A DNA stretch of 64,000 nucleotides from Thioalkalivibrio paradoxus ARh 1. GTDB lineage: Bacteria; Pseudomonadota; Gammaproteobacteria; Ectothiorhodospirales; Ectothiorhodospiraceae. Under the pieces are notes generated by a model. The model saw nothing but the letters and a program-made list of their open reading frames with translations, made no database searches and was not told the DNA's origin. Positions 53,051 through 63,116 of this stretch are shown here, one piece after another; position 1 is the stretch's first letter, and each line of letters begins with the position of its first letter. The stretch is taken from NCBI RefSeq assembly GCF_000227685.2, contig NZ_CP007029.1:1586501-1650500 (forward strand), written 5' to 3'. The translations under genes were made by a program, and so were the position numbers.

Positions 53051-53083
53051 GCCCAGCAGCCCATGTCTGACAGGCTGCTGGGC
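53051..53083. other. Perfect 11-bp stem between convergent genes
   Basis: GCCCAGCAGCC and GGCTGCTGGGC flank an 11-base loop in the 274-bp space between the phosphatase and rne. No T-run is present. It may end transcription weakly in both directions or act as an RNA 3'-end stabiliser. Confidence 0.45.
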
Positions 53084-53194
53084 GCTTGGGGCGAGCCTCT
53101 GGGGGCGACCTAGGGTCATCCGGGGGTTGACGCTGCGGTCGGCGAGCGGTTGGCGATCCGTTGCGCCGTCGTGGCCGATGCCGTCGTGGCCGAT

Positions 53195-56100
53195 TTAGCG
53201 GTCGTTCGCGGCCGGCTTGGGTTCGACCGCCTCCGCCGGCTGCGAATCGGCCGCGTGGTCCCCATCCGGGGTGGCCGAGGCTGGTTCCGCGGGTTTTGTG
53301 CGGGACCGGCGCTTCCGCGGTCCGGGCGTCTTTTCGCCAGTGTCGACACTCGCCTCGCTCCCGGGCGTCTCGGTGCCGGACCCGTCACGTTGCGGGGTTT
53401 CGGCTGCCGCGTCGGTGCCCTTGCTTGCGGCGCGTGGCTTGCGGGGCCGGCGGGCGCGCTTGGGCTTGGCCGCCTCCGGCGGGGCTTCCTCGGTGCTGGT
53501 CGTGGCCTCGGCAGGAGCCGGGTCTGCTGCGGCGGGAGTTGCCTCCGCCGGCGTTTCCGGCTGGGCTGCCGCAGATTCGGAAGCGGCGGTCGGTGGTTCG
53601 CTGGGCTTGGCCTCGGCGCCGGCAGCGCTGCCATCGTTGCTGCGTTCCGGCGCTCGCTTGCGCTCGCTCTCGGGGGCAGTAGCCGTAGCCACGGGAAGGG
53701 TCCGGTCTTGAGCGGCGGGTGTCGGCGGAGCCGCCACGGGTGCCGATTCGCGGCCGGAATCGGAGGGACCGGCTTGCGCCTGAGCAGAAGACCCGGCCTC
53801 GTCCGGCCCGGCAGCGTCCGCGTGCGGCCCGCGCGGGGCTGCGGGAGCGTCAGCGGTTTCCGGTGGGATCGAGGCGGCCATGCGCGCGAGCGCGGCCCGC
53901 GCTTCACGCTGGCGGATCTCGGCGGCCGTCGGCGACGGTTCGGATGCCGTCGCGTCCGTGTCGGTGGCGTCCCGGCTTACGGGTTCAGCCATGGGCGCGT
54001 CGGGTTTCGAGCTGCGCTCGCCAGCGCCGCTGGTCGTGGCGGGCGCGGTTCCCGATCCCTCTGTGCTTTCCGATGCTTGCGCATGTCCGCCGGACGCTGG
54101 CGGTTCTGCGGCGGTGTCCCCGGCGCTTTCGCTCTCGCCCGGGGTGCCGTTGCTGCGCCCCTTGTTGCGGCGGCGTCCGCCCCGGCGTGAGCGGCGGCTG
54201 CGGGTGCTGCGCGCGGCATCCCCACGCTCGTCGTCGGCGGTTGCGGATTCGGCAGGCCGGGCGCCGGCATCGTCGGACGCCGCCTTGGAGGGTTCCTGCT
54301 TACGCTCGCTGCGGGTGTCCGCCGCCGTGGTGCCGGGGCCGGACGGCTTCCCGGCCAGCGTCGGCGTTTCTTCTGCGGCCGGCGTGCGATCCTTGCGGCC
54401 GCGGCTGGAGCGCCGGCTGCGCGGCTTGTCCGAGCCGTCGGTGGAATCGGCGTGCCGGCGACCCCCGCCTTGCCGCGTCGCCGAGTCCTTCCGCTCGGTG
54501 GTTTCCGCGGATCCGGCTGGTTCCGGTTCGCCCCCGTTCCGGTGGCCGGGGAACAGCGAACTCCAGATACGAGCGAAGAATCCGGGCTGGGCGACCGGGG
54601 GCGGCGGCGAGCGCAGGCCTTCGCGCGCGGCGGCGGCAGGTGCGCTGGATGGCACGGGTTTAGGCAGCGCGACCCCCTGAACCAGAGGGCGCTCGGGCCG
54701 GGCGCGGCGGTCGTGTTCCAGCAGGGTTTCGTCGCCGGTATCATCGTCGAGCATCTCGAACGTGCTCTTGTCGGCGAGATCCTCGTCGCGTCCGTCATCC
54801 CGAACCCTGCGCACCTCGAAATGGGGGGTCAGCAGTTGTGGAGCCGGGAGAATGCTCACGTCGACGTCGTGGCGATCCTCGATGTCGGCGAGGGATTCAC
54901 GCTTCTCGTTCAGGAGGAAGGTGCCGACATCCACCGGTACCTTCGCAAGCACGAGGCTGGTGCGATCCTTCATCGCCTCTTCCTCGATCAGGCGCAGGAT
55001 CGACAGCGCCAGCGATTCGACGCTGCGGATCTGGCCATGGCCTTGGCAGCGCGGGCAGGTGATGTGGCTGGATTCACCAAGAGAGGAACGCAGCCGTTGC
55101 CGCGACATCTCGAGCAGTCCGAAGCGGCTGATGCGCCCCACCTGAACGCGGGCCCGATCCATCTCCAGCGCCTTGCGCAGCCGGGTTTCGACCTCGCGCT
55201 GGTGCTTGTTCGAACCCATGTCGATGAAATCGATCACGATCAGCCCGCCGAGATCACGGATCCGCAGCTGCCGGGCCGTTTCTTCGGCCGCCTCCAGATT
55301 CGTGTTCAGCGCAGTCTCTTCGATGTCACCGCCCTTCGTGGCACGCGCCGAGTTTACGTCGATCGAGATCAGCGCCTCGGTGTGGTCGATTACCAGCGCG
55401 CCGCCGGAGGGCAGTGCGACCATGCGCTCGAATGCGCTCTCGATCTGACTCTCGACCTGGTACCGGTTGAACAGCGGCACCGGGTCCGAATACAGCTTGA
55501 TCTTGCGCAGACTGTTGGGCATCACCCGCTCGACGAACTCGAGCGCCTGGCGGTAGACCAAGTCGTCATCGATGATGACTTCGCCGACGTCGTTGCGCAT
55601 GTGGTCGCGCAGCGCCCGGATGATCACGTTGCTTTCCTGATGGATCAGGGCCGGTGCATCGGCCTCGGTCGAAGCCTGCAGAATGGCCGACCACAGGGCC
55701 GTCATGTAATCGAGGTCCCACTGCAGCTCCTCGGCAGTCCGGCCGACGCCGGCGGTGCGGGCGATCACGCCCATACCCTCGGGGATGTTGAGTTCGGCCA
55801 ACGCCTCGCGCAACTCGGCGCGGTCTTCTCCCTCGATGCGCCGCGAAACGCCGCCCGCGCGGGGATTGTTCGGCATCAGCACCAGGTAGCGGCCGGCAAG
55901 GCTGACGTAGGTCGTCAGCGCGGCACCCTTCGTGCCGCGTTCCTCCTTTTCGACCTGAACCAGCAGCTCCAGCCCTTCTTTCAGATGCTCGCGGATCGGT
56001 TTGTCCGAATCCTCGGGGGCACCGACCGCCGAGCGTGCGATTTCCTTGAACGGCAGAAAGCCGTGGCGTTCGGCGCCGAAGTTGACGAACGCGGCTTCGA

Positions 56101-56257
56101 GACTCGGTTCGACCCGGGTGATCCGGGCTTTGTAGATATTGGCCTTCTTGCGTTCGCGCGAGGGCAGTTCGATATCAAGGTCGTAGAGGCGCTGGCCGTC
56201 GACCATCGCCACACGCAGCTCTTCCGGCTGCGTAGCGTTGATGAGAATCCGTTTCAT
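53195..56257 (-). CDS. rne: Ribonuclease E
   Basis: A 1020-residue endoribonuclease, the core of the RNA degradosome. The N-terminal catalytic half (1-520) has the S1 domain ([20 protein letters not shown]), the DNase-I-like metal site around [13 protein letters not shown] and VIDFIDM, and the zinc-link CPRCQGHG. The C-terminal half (about 530-1020) is low-complexity, rich in Ala, Pro, Glu and Arg, with Arg-rich patches such as [14 protein letters not shown]. That is the usual disordered scaffold. Partner-binding motifs are not recognisable by eye. A long leader precedes it. Confidence 0.95.
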   Translation of the reverse strand: MKRILINATQPEELRVAMVDGQRLYDLDIELPSRERKKANIYKARITRVEPSLEAAFVNFGAERHGFLPFKEIARSAVGAPEDSDKPIREHLKEGLELLVQVEKEERGTKGAALTTYVSLAGRYLVLMPNNPRAGGVSRRIEGEDRAELREALAELNIPEGMGVIARTAGVGRTAEELQWDLDYMTALWSAILQASTEADAPALIHQESNVIIRALRDHMRNDVGEVIIDDDLVYRQALEFVERVMPNSLRKIKLYSDPVPLFNRYQVESQIESAFERMVALPSGGALVIDHTEALISIDVNSARATKGGDIEETALNTNLEAAEETARQLRIRDLGGLIVIDFIDMGSNKHQREVETRLRKALEMDRARVQVGRISRFGLLEMSRQRLRSSLGESSHITCPRCQGHGQIRSVESLALSILRLIEEEAMKDRTSLVLAKVPVDVGTFLLNEKRESLADIEDRHDVDVSILPAPQLLTPHFEVRRVRDDGRDEDLADKSTFEMLDDDTGDETLLEHDRRARPERPLVQGVALPKPVPSSAPAAAAREGLRSPPPPVAQPGFFARIWSSLFPGHRNGGEPEPAGSAETTERKDSATRQGGGRRHADSTDGSDKPRSRRSSRGRKDRTPAAEETPTLAGKPSGPGTTAADTRSERKQEPSKAASDDAGARPAESATADDERGDAARSTRSRRSRRGGRRRNKGRSNGTPGESESAGDTAAEPPASGGHAQASESTEGSGTAPATTSGAGERSSKPDAPMAEPVSRDATDTDATASEPSPTAAEIRQREARAALARMAASIPPETADAPAAPRGPHADAAGPDEAGSSAQAQAGPSDSGRESAPVAAPPTPAAQDRTLPVATATAPESERKRAPERSNDGSAAGAEAKPSEPPTAASESAAAQPETPAEATPAAADPAPAEATTSTEEAPPEAAKPKRARRPRKPRAASKGTDAAAETPQRDGSGTETPGSEASVDTGEKTPGPRKRRSRTKPAEPASATPDGDHAADSQPAEAVEPKPAANDR

Positions 56258-56551
56258 TCATTAGGCTCGTTTGGGTGTCGCCACCTCCCGCGAGCGACCG
56301 CAGGAGCGGTGCGCGCTGGCCGTCGGGTGCTGGCGCGATCTGCCGCGTCCGCCCCGTTGCGGGCAGGAGGGCATGCAGCCAGGCGTGGACGAGTACCAGC
56401 GTCAGCAGGTGTGCGCAGGCACGTGCCAGGGGAAGGCGGGACTGAGTTATCAGGTTCGGTATCACGTTCGCTTGTAACGCGGGCCGGCCGGCCAGAGGCC
56501 TTGCCGGAGGGTGATTCAGGGGCGGTTGCGCAGTTCATGCGCAACGGGCCG
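56258..56551 (-). promoter_or_regulatory. Long 5' leader of rne
   Basis: From the predicted start near 56551 to the ATG at 56257 is about 294 nt of untranslated RNA. In E. coli a leader of similar scale (about 360 nt) lets RNase E autoregulate its own mRNA. No gene is visible here. Confidence 0.5.
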
Positions 56552-56557
56552 AACGCC

Positions 56558-56586
56558 AATTTAGGGCAAAACCCGCTGACTGGCAA
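56558..56586 (-). promoter_or_regulatory. Candidate rne promoter
   Basis: On the minus strand TTGCCA (56586-56581), a 17-bp spacer and TAAATT (56563-56558). This matches sigma-70 in 5 of 6 and 4 of 6 positions with ideal spacing. Confidence 0.5.
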
Positions 56587-56710
56587 GCGAAAGCGCCTTC
56601 AATGGCGTTTCCCACCGGGTGTGCTGGCAGGGTGGTGAGGTGTCGCCTGGGCAACGGTGAACGGGCGTCGGATCGGGTCGTCATGCCTGCAACGCGTTGA
56701 GAGATCCTTA

Positions 56711-56907
56711 TCGTGAAAGTCACGGCCTGTCTCGTGTCCCGGGCGACCCGTAGGGCGGAATAGCGCAGCGTCATCCGCCGTACGGCGTTCGCAGTGCCCA
56801 GGCGCCCGCGGCAATCCGGGCGCCAGCTGGCGGATGACGGCCTTCGGCCTTTTCCGCCCTACGCCTCTTTCATCATCGGGGGTGGCCACATAGGCCATGG
56901 AAGTTAG
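56711..56907. repeat. Inverted single copy of the ~200-bp palindromic element
   Basis: The reverse complement of the array at 46.6-47.2 kb: it begins CGTGAAAGTCACGGCC and ends GGCCATGGAAGTTAG. It is most like unit 2, sharing its variable centre. It lies between the rne promoter and the HDOD kinase gene. Confidence 0.85.
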
Positions 56908-56960
56908 CCCGAGTTGGGCACAGACCGCCAACAGGCACTGGTCGCATCCGTGCTTAGGTC

Positions 56961-56966
56961 TATAAT
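56961..56966 (+). promoter_or_regulatory. -10 box of the HDOD kinase operon
   Basis: A perfect TATAAT about 100 bp before the proposed kinase start. No good -35 hexamer is found 16-18 bp upstream. Expression may need an activator or an alternative -35 contribution. The palindromic repeat ends 53 bp before it. Confidence 0.4.
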
Positions 56967-57062
56967 AACCGCGGGGCAATGTGGCTTGTGTCGGTGCCGG
57001 CGGTTGCTGGCGGCATGTCGTGCCTCTGGCGTTTCAGGGGGATGCAAAACAAATGGAATGTC

Positions 57063-59144
57063 ATGGCTGCGGAAACAGGCACCACCGGCCTACTCTCGAG
57101 TCCGCCGCAGGTTCTTACGGCGATTCTTGATGCGGCGTACGGTGTTCCAGTCGATGCCGGAACACTGGGCGAGACGATCTCGACGGACGCGGGTGCTTCC
57201 GCCGGCATTCTGGCCGCAGCACGAATCGGTGCGGGAAGCGCCTCGTTGGGGCCGCCATCCGTCGAGCGGGCGCTCGCCACCCTCGGCGTGGACAGCCTGC
57301 GCAACGTGATGGTGGCGTCAGCATTGCGCCAGCATTTCGCTCCCGACGACGTACAGTCGTACCGATTCCTTACGCGTTTCTGGCGGCGTTCGTTGGTTGC
57401 CGCGAAACTGGCCCGGGCTCTCGCGTCCCTGACCCGGTACTCCGAGCCGGACCAGGCCTACCTGACCGGGCTGTTCCTTGGCGTGGGACAGCTCGAGTTG
57501 CTGCGGGTACATCGCAGCCATTATGTCGCTCTGTTTGAGGATGACATGGATGAAGGGAGGCTGCACGATAGGGAACGCGAGTTCTTCGGGCTGACCCATT
57601 GCGAGCTCGGTGCCGAACGCGTCGCGGAATGGAGCCTCGGCCGGTTCGTGGCCGACGCCATCCGTTTCCAGAACGCGTCAACTGAAGATGTTCAGGACGC
57701 CCATCACCTGGTAAAAATCGCGAATCTCACCCGCAGGTTCGCCGCCGAGGACGAACCGTCCGAAGCTGGTTTGGCTGCGGCCACTGGATTGTTCGGGATG
57801 GATCCAGATCTGACCCGCGGGTTGTTCGGACGCATCATCGAAGACGTGGAACGTACCGCGCGTTCTCTCGGGATCGGCGATGCGGGCGGGGCTGGCGAGG
57901 AAGCGGCCCGCGACGCTCGGCAAGCGCTGGGGGTCCGCCTGGAACAAGTGGCCCGCATCGCGCAGGCACGGCTCGAACTGTCGCAGGTGGATCCGGGCGA
58001 GACGATGCGCGCGGCGGTGCAGCGGGTTGCGTTCATGATGCTCGGGACTGAGAACAGCATCCTTTTCTTGGCCAATCCTGACGGCACGACCCTGAGCGCT
58101 CGGATCGAAGGCGAACGGGAACCAGCGTTCCTGCTCGCCGTCGTTCCGGGCCGGAGTCTGGTGGTGGACGCGTTGCTGACCCGCGAACCAAGGTATCCCA
58201 ACCCTGGTGGGGAAGGGCACCTGGCAGTGGTGGACCGGCAGATTCTCGGGCTGCTCGGGTGCGACGCCTTCTGGTGTCTGCCCCTGGTCTATGGTGCCGA
58301 AGCGCTGGGGGTTCTGGTGGCGGGTGTGCGTCGGGAAGATCTGCAGGATCTCGTTCAGGGTGAGGGCTTTGCCCGCCTTCTTGGTCTGCACCTTGGCAGT
58401 GTGCTGGCGCGTCGCGCCGGCCTGCGCGGGGAAACGGAGCCGGAAGGCGAAGTCGACGCAAGGGAACGTCACTTGCGCGAAGTGATCCACGAGGCCAGCA
58501 ATCCGCTCAGCGTCATCAACAACTACCTGGAGATGCTCCGCGTGCGGCTGGATGCGGAACATGAGGCACAGAACGATCTACAACTGATTCGTCAGGAGAT
58601 CGAACGGGTGGGCGAGATTCTCGGTCGGCTGCGGGAGCCCCCGCCTCCCGCGGATAATCAATCACTGGCGCTGAACGAGGGGGTCCGGCAGATGATGCCA
58701 TTGTTCGAGAAGTCTTTCTTCGAACGCCAGGGGACCCGGTTGGTGCTGGATCTGGATCCGGGGGATCCACGAATCCGCGGCCGGATGGAGCAACTTCGGC
58801 AGATTCTGGGGAACCTTCTGAAGAATGCCGTCGAGGCCTTGGGGCAGGATGGAGAAGTGCGTGTGGCCACACGGGACCAGGTGAGCGTGAACGGTCGCAG
58901 CTATATCGAACTGTCGATTTCGGACAACGGGCCGGGCATCCCGCGCGAGGTGCTGGCCCGGTTGTTTGCGCCGATGCGCTCGAGCAAGGGGCCGGGGCAT
59001 GCCGGACTCGGCCTCAGCATCGTAAAGAACCTGGTCGACGAGGTGGGGGGCACGATCGTGTGTTCGAGCGACGCGTCCGGAACGCGCTTTCAACTCTTGT
59101 TCCCGCGGTTGGATCTCGAACCCTGTGTAGGAGGTGCAACGTGA
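57063..59144 (+). CDS. HDOD-GAF histidine kinase
   Basis: A kinase of about 693 residues with an unusual order. An HDOD domain (about 15-215) starts PPQVLTAILDAAYGVPVDAG. A GAF-like domain (about 310-445) follows. Next are a dimerisation box HEASNPLSVINNY with phospho-accepting His476, an N-box NLLKNAVEAL, and G boxes DNGPGIP and GHAGLGLSI. No membrane helix is seen, so it is cytoplasmic. The start is uncertain: ATG 57042 and 56979 are also in frame, and none has a strong ribosome-binding site. Its stop overlaps the start of the GGDEF-EAL gene, the obvious partner. Confidence 0.85.
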   Translation: MAAETGTTGLLSSPPQVLTAILDAAYGVPVDAGTLGETISTDAGASAGILAAARIGAGSASLGPPSVERALATLGVDSLRNVMVASALRQHFAPDDVQSYRFLTRFWRRSLVAAKLARALASLTRYSEPDQAYLTGLFLGVGQLELLRVHRSHYVALFEDDMDEGRLHDREREFFGLTHCELGAERVAEWSLGRFVADAIRFQNASTEDVQDAHHLVKIANLTRRFAAEDEPSEAGLAAATGLFGMDPDLTRGLFGRIIEDVERTARSLGIGDAGGAGEEAARDARQALGVRLEQVARIAQARLELSQVDPGETMRAAVQRVAFMMLGTENSILFLANPDGTTLSARIEGEREPAFLLAVVPGRSLVVDALLTREPRYPNPGGEGHLAVVDRQILGLLGCDAFWCLPLVYGAEALGVLVAGVRREDLQDLVQGEGFARLLGLHLGSVLARRAGLRGETEPEGEVDARERHLREVIHEASNPLSVINNYLEMLRVRLDAEHEAQNDLQLIRQEIERVGEILGRLREPPPPADNQSLALNEGVRQMMPLFEKSFFERQGTRLVLDLDPGDPRIRGRMEQLRQILGNLLKNAVEALGQDGEVRVATRDQVSVNGRSYIELSISDNGPGIPREVLARLFAPMRSSKGPGHAGLGLSIVKNLVDEVGGTIVCSSDASGTRFQLLFPRLDLEPCVGGAT

Positions 59145-61300
59145 ACCGACCGGAGCATGAGGATATGTCGGCTTCCGGGCAGGTACGGGTACTGCTGGCC
59201 GATGATGATCCCAGGCTCCTCGATAGCTTGAGCGGGCTGCTGGCGCTGCACGGTTACGAGGTCGACACGGCTCGGGGCGGGGTTCCGGCGGTCGCGATGC
59301 TCGAGCAGACCCATTACGACTTGCTGCTGCTCGACCTTGCAATGCCCGGCATGGACGGGCACGAGGTCTTGCAGGTGATGAACGAACGCGGCGTCGATAC
59401 GATGACAGTGGTGATCAGCGGCAACGCGTCGATCGACGGAATCGCTCAGGCATTGCGCGCCGGGGCCTACGACTACCTGAGAAAGCCGTACCTCCCCGAG
59501 GAACTGCTGGCCAGGGTGAATAATGCGGCCAGAAAGAAACGCCTCGAGGATCGCCATCGGGCGATGCAGGCTCGCCTGAACCGGTCCGAGCGACTGCACC
59601 GTCTGCTTGTCAACCACTCGCCGGACATCGTCTACATTCTCGACGATCAGGGTCGCTTCAGTTTCTTGAATGCGACGGTCGGAAAACTCCTCGGTTACCG
59701 GCCGGAGGAACTGTTGCAGGTGCCCCTGCTGGATATCATGGAAGACGACCAAAGGGAAAGGGGCCGGTATTTCCTGGAACAGGCCCGACAGCCGGACGAC
59801 CAGGTGAGATCGATCCAGGTGGCGTTGAAGCCGAAGTTCCCGGGGCGGTCGCGACGCCACTTCGAACTGGTGATCTGGCCGGTTCACGACGGTGAGGTGC
59901 CGCCCGCGGACGATATGCGCCATCGGATCTACGGCACCGCGCGCGACATCACCGAACGGCTGGAGGCCGAGGCCTTCATCAGTTTCCAGGCATACCACGA
60001 CCTGCTCACGCGGCTGCCGAACCGGGCGTTGTTCAAGGATCGCCTGAGCATCGCGATCACGCAGGCGGCGCGCGAGGACCGGCAACTTGCGGTGATGTTC
60101 ATCGATCTCGATCGGTTCAAGGTGATCAACGATTCGCTCGGGCACACCATGGGCGACCGGTTGCTGCAGGCAGTCAGCCAGCGCCTGCTGAAATGCGTGC
60201 GCAAGGGAGACACCCTCTCCCGGTTCGGCGGTGATGAATTCACCCTTCTGCTGCCCGAAGTTCGGGACCCGGAGTCGGTGGCCCAGGTAGCGGAGAAGAT
60301 CCTCGCAAGCATCCGGAGTCCGTTCAGCCTGAGTGGACACGAGATCTTCATCAGGGCCAGCATCGGGGTCGCCCTGTTCCCCGATGCCGGCACCCACCTC
60401 GACGCGCTGATCAAGAATGCCGACATCGCCATGTACCGGGTGAAGAATACCGGCCGGGACGGCTACCAGGTCTTTACCGCGGACATGGCCGGGACCACTC
60501 AGCGCCTGCGGCTCGAACAGGACATGCACCGGGCCCTCGCGAATCAGGAGTTCGACGTGGTCTACCAGGCTCAGATCGACTCGGCGATTGGCGAGATGGT
60601 AGGGGTCGAGGCATTGGTGCGCTGGAACCATCCCCGGCTTGGCCGACTCGAGCCCTCGGAGTTCATCGGGATTGCCGAGGACAGCCGTCTGATCGCGGAA
60701 CTCGATCGTTCCACGCTGCGCAAGTCGGTACGCGAATTGGCCAAGGCGCGGCAAGAGGGCGGCCGCGGCCTGCGGCTGTCGGTCAATATCTCTCCGCTCA
60801 TGGTTGCCCGCGACGACTTCGTCGATACAGTTCTGGAGGTTCTCCGGCAGGAGGGTTTTCCTGCGCAACTGCTGGAACTGGAAATCACCGAAAACCTGCT
60901 GATCAGCGACCGCCAGGACGTGATCGCGAAACTCCAGCGCCTGAACGAGATCGGTGTGAACATCGCGATCGACGACTTTGGTACCGGCTATTCGTCGCTG
61001 AGTTACCTGCAGAAGCTGCCAATCCATACGCTCAAGATCGACCGCAGTTTTACCCGGCAGGTCAAGGCCTGCGACGATGGCGCGTGCATTGTGAACGCGA
61101 TTGTTGCGATGGCCCAGGGGCTGCGCATGAACATCGTCGTCGAGGGTGTGGAGACGATGCTGCAGCTGGATTACCTGAGGGCGCTGGGTTGCGGGGTGGT
61201 ACAAGGCTTTCTGTACGGGCAGCCGGATTCTTTGGAACGTCTCTGGCAGCGGGGTGCCGCCCCGGAGGCGCTGGCGGCGAGCGCATCGCACGGCGGATGA
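59141..61300 (+). CDS. Response regulator with REC-PAS-GGDEF-EAL domains
   Basis: A 719-residue c-di-GMP enzyme. The receiver has Asp65 in LLLLDLAMPGMDG and a lysine in YDYLRKPY. The PAS domain runs from about 155 to 275. The GGDEF motif at 363-367 is intact, with an RKGD inhibitory site five residues before it, so cyclase activity is plausible. The EAL domain has EALVRW from 490, and NIS, ITENLL, DDFGTGYSSL, KIDRSF and VEGVET are all present, so phosphodiesterase activity is plausible too. The GTG start has AGGAGG (59129-59134) and overlaps the kinase stop. Confidence 0.93.
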   Translation: MNRPEHEDMSASGQVRVLLADDDPRLLDSLSGLLALHGYEVDTARGGVPAVAMLEQTHYDLLLLDLAMPGMDGHEVLQVMNERGVDTMTVVISGNASIDGIAQALRAGAYDYLRKPYLPEELLARVNNAARKKRLEDRHRAMQARLNRSERLHRLLVNHSPDIVYILDDQGRFSFLNATVGKLLGYRPEELLQVPLLDIMEDDQRERGRYFLEQARQPDDQVRSIQVALKPKFPGRSRRHFELVIWPVHDGEVPPADDMRHRIYGTARDITERLEAEAFISFQAYHDLLTRLPNRALFKDRLSIAITQAAREDRQLAVMFIDLDRFKVINDSLGHTMGDRLLQAVSQRLLKCVRKGDTLSRFGGDEFTLLLPEVRDPESVAQVAEKILASIRSPFSLSGHEIFIRASIGVALFPDAGTHLDALIKNADIAMYRVKNTGRDGYQVFTADMAGTTQRLRLEQDMHRALANQEFDVVYQAQIDSAIGEMVGVEALVRWNHPRLGRLEPSEFIGIAEDSRLIAELDRSTLRKSVRELAKARQEGGRGLRLSVNISPLMVARDDFVDTVLEVLRQEGFPAQLLELEITENLLISDRQDVIAKLQRLNEIGVNIAIDDFGTGYSSLSYLQKLPIHTLKIDRSFTRQVKACDDGACIVNAIVAMAQGLRMNIVVEGVETMLQLDYLRALGCGVVQGFLYGQPDSLERLWQRGAAPEALAASASHGG

Positions 61301-61367
61301 TTCGGCGGCTCGGGGCCAAGATGCGCACCCTTGCGTCGGGCGTTATACGGGCGGCACTCGCAATGGG

Positions 61368-61373
61368 TAAAAT
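61368..61373 (+). promoter_or_regulatory. -10 box close to the rluC start codon
   Basis: TAAAAT lies only six bases before the rluC ATG at 61380, so a transcript from it would start at or next to the A of the ATG. A matching -35 is not obvious. It may drive a leaderless mRNA. Confidence 0.45.
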
Positions 61374-61379
61374 GCGCGC

Positions 61380-62339
61380 ATGGAACATCAGCAAGGGCCA
61401 CGCGTGTTGTCGGTGCCTCCCCAGGCCGAGGGACAGCGGCTCGACAATTTCCTGCTCCGGCATCTCCGCGGCATTCCCCGAAGCCTCGTCTATCGCTTGG
61501 TGCGCAAGGGTGCGATTCGTATCAATGGCCGTCGCGCCAAGGCCGAGACACGGGTCGCCGGCGGCGACCAGGTGCGTGTACCGGCGCTGCATGGGCCGGC
61601 ACGCCCGGATGCCGCTGCGATCCCGGAAGGTGTGCTGCAGATCCTGCGCAAGTCGATCCTGTTCGAGGACGATGATTACCTGGTACTGGACAAGCCGGCC
61701 GGGCTGGCGGTGCACGGCGGTAGCGGCCTCGCGTTCGGGCTGATCGAGGCGATGCGCGAACTGCGGCCCGGGGTTGCGCTGGAACTGGGACACCGCCTCG
61801 ATCGCGAGACCAGCGGCTGCCTGATCCTGACCCGGAGCCGGCGGGCGTTGACCGCGTTCCATTCGGCGTTGCGGAGCGGTGGTGTGGAAAAGCGCTACCT
61901 CGCGCTGCTGGCGGGGCGCTGGCAGGGCGGCCCACGGCATTGCGATTTGCCGATTGCTCGGGGGCGAGACGACTCGGGACGGCGGCGAATGCGCACCCCG
62001 GATCGGGACGACGGAGACGCCGCCCGGACTGCGACGAGTCTGTTCACCCCGCTGGAGCGTTTCGGGGATTTCACGCTGATGGAGGTGAACATCGGCACCG
62101 GCAGAACGCACCAGATCCGGGTGCATGCAAGCGCGCTGGGCCACCCCGTGGCCGGGGATCACGAGTACGGCGACGCCGAGGCGAATCGCAGCGCGCGCGC
62201 AGCCGGCCTGCGGCGCATGTTTCTGCACGCGCAGGCGATCCGCTTTCCGGACTGGCGGGGCGAGAGCCAACTGTATTCCAGCCCCCTGCCCAGCGACCTG
62301 CAGTCGGTGCTCGATGCCCTGGCCGGTGGTGTCCGATGA
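61380..62339 (+). CDS. rluC: 23S rRNA pseudouridine synthase RluC
   Basis: A 319-residue RluA-family enzyme. The N-terminal S4 domain (RLDNFLLRHLRGIPRSLVYR) is followed by the catalytic segment GHRLDRETSGCLIL with the active aspartate, then KRYLALLAG and GRTHQIRVHA. RluC modifies 23S rRNA uridines 955, 2504 and 2580 in E. coli. The order rne (divergent upstream)-rluC-HAD-sppA supports RluC over RluD. Its stop overlaps the next ATG (ATGA). Confidence 0.92.
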   Translation: MEHQQGPRVLSVPPQAEGQRLDNFLLRHLRGIPRSLVYRLVRKGAIRINGRRAKAETRVAGGDQVRVPALHGPARPDAAAIPEGVLQILRKSILFEDDDYLVLDKPAGLAVHGGSGLAFGLIEAMRELRPGVALELGHRLDRETSGCLILTRSRRALTAFHSALRSGGVEKRYLALLAGRWQGGPRHCDLPIARGRDDSGRRRMRTPDRDDGDAARTATSLFTPLERFGDFTLMEVNIGTGRTHQIRVHASALGHPVAGDHEYGDAEANRSARAAGLRRMFLHAQAIRFPDWRGESQLYSSPLPSDLQSVLDALAGGVR

Positions 62340-63016
62340 TTCCGCGTAGCGATGCGGATGCGCTGGCACTGGTCGTGTTCGACTGGGACGGCACCTTGAT
62401 GGATTCGGTGGCCCGGATCGTGAACAGCCTGCGGCAGGCCATCGACGATATCGGTGCGGAACCGCGCAGCGAAAGCCAGTTGCGCGACATCATAGGCCTT
62501 GGAGTGCGGCAGGCGACCCAGGCGCTTTATCCGGGCTCCGACGACGCGTTCACGGATGCGCTTGCACGCGCCTATCGCCTGCATTACCTGGAGCTCGACA
62601 CGACCCCGACCCCGCTCTATCCGGGGGCCGAACAGGTTCTGGAGCAGTTGGCCGGGCGGGGTTTCCTGCTCGCGGTCGCTACGGGCAAGTCGCGCCGCGG
62701 GTTGGACGCAGCCCTGGAGCAGACAAGCCTTGGCCGGTTCTTCGATGCCACTGCAACGGCCGACGAACACCCGTCAAAGCCGGATCCTGGCATGCTCGGC
62801 TATCTGGTCGACCGCCTGGGTGTCGATGGCCGGGATGCGGTGATGGTCGGCGACAGCTCCTACGATCTCGAGATGGCTCAGCGGCTGGGTGTCGCCGGTA
62901 TCGGTATCACCCATGGCGTCCACTGCGCCGAGATCCTGCTGCGTCATGCCCCGCTCGCATTGATCGGATCCCTGGGAGAGCTCCCGCCGCTGCTCGAGCC
63001 ACGGGGCAGCAGCTGA
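62336..63016 (+). CDS. HAD-superfamily hydrolase (Gph-like)
   Basis: A 226-residue HAD phosphatase. Motif I is VVFDWDGTLMD with two catalytic aspartates. Motif II is VATGKS, motif III is the SKPDP lysine, and motif IV is VMVGDSSYDLEMA. A helical cap lies between motifs I and II. Substrates of the group include phosphoglycolate and small sugar phosphates. It overlaps rluC by four bases, a common pairing in proteobacteria. Confidence 0.88.
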   Translation: MIPRSDADALALVVFDWDGTLMDSVARIVNSLRQAIDDIGAEPRSESQLRDIIGLGVRQATQALYPGSDDAFTDALARAYRLHYLELDTTPTPLYPGAEQVLEQLAGRGFLLAVATGKSRRGLDAALEQTSLGRFFDATATADEHPSKPDPGMLGYLVDRLGVDGRDAVMVGDSSYDLEMAQRLGVAGIGITHGVHCAEILLRHAPLALIGSLGELPPLLEPRGSS

Positions 63017-63116
63017 ACTTCGCCGGGGTATCGTGATCTGTCCGGTATTCTTGCCGAGGGCGGTCGCCCGCAGCTCTGGATCCGCCATCCGTTTCGATTC
63101 GTGAAGAAGGAGACGC

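Noticed and set aside
53051-53083. Rho-independent terminator after the phosphatase gene
   Set aside because: The stem is perfect but neither strand has a T-run after it. It is listed only as a hairpin.
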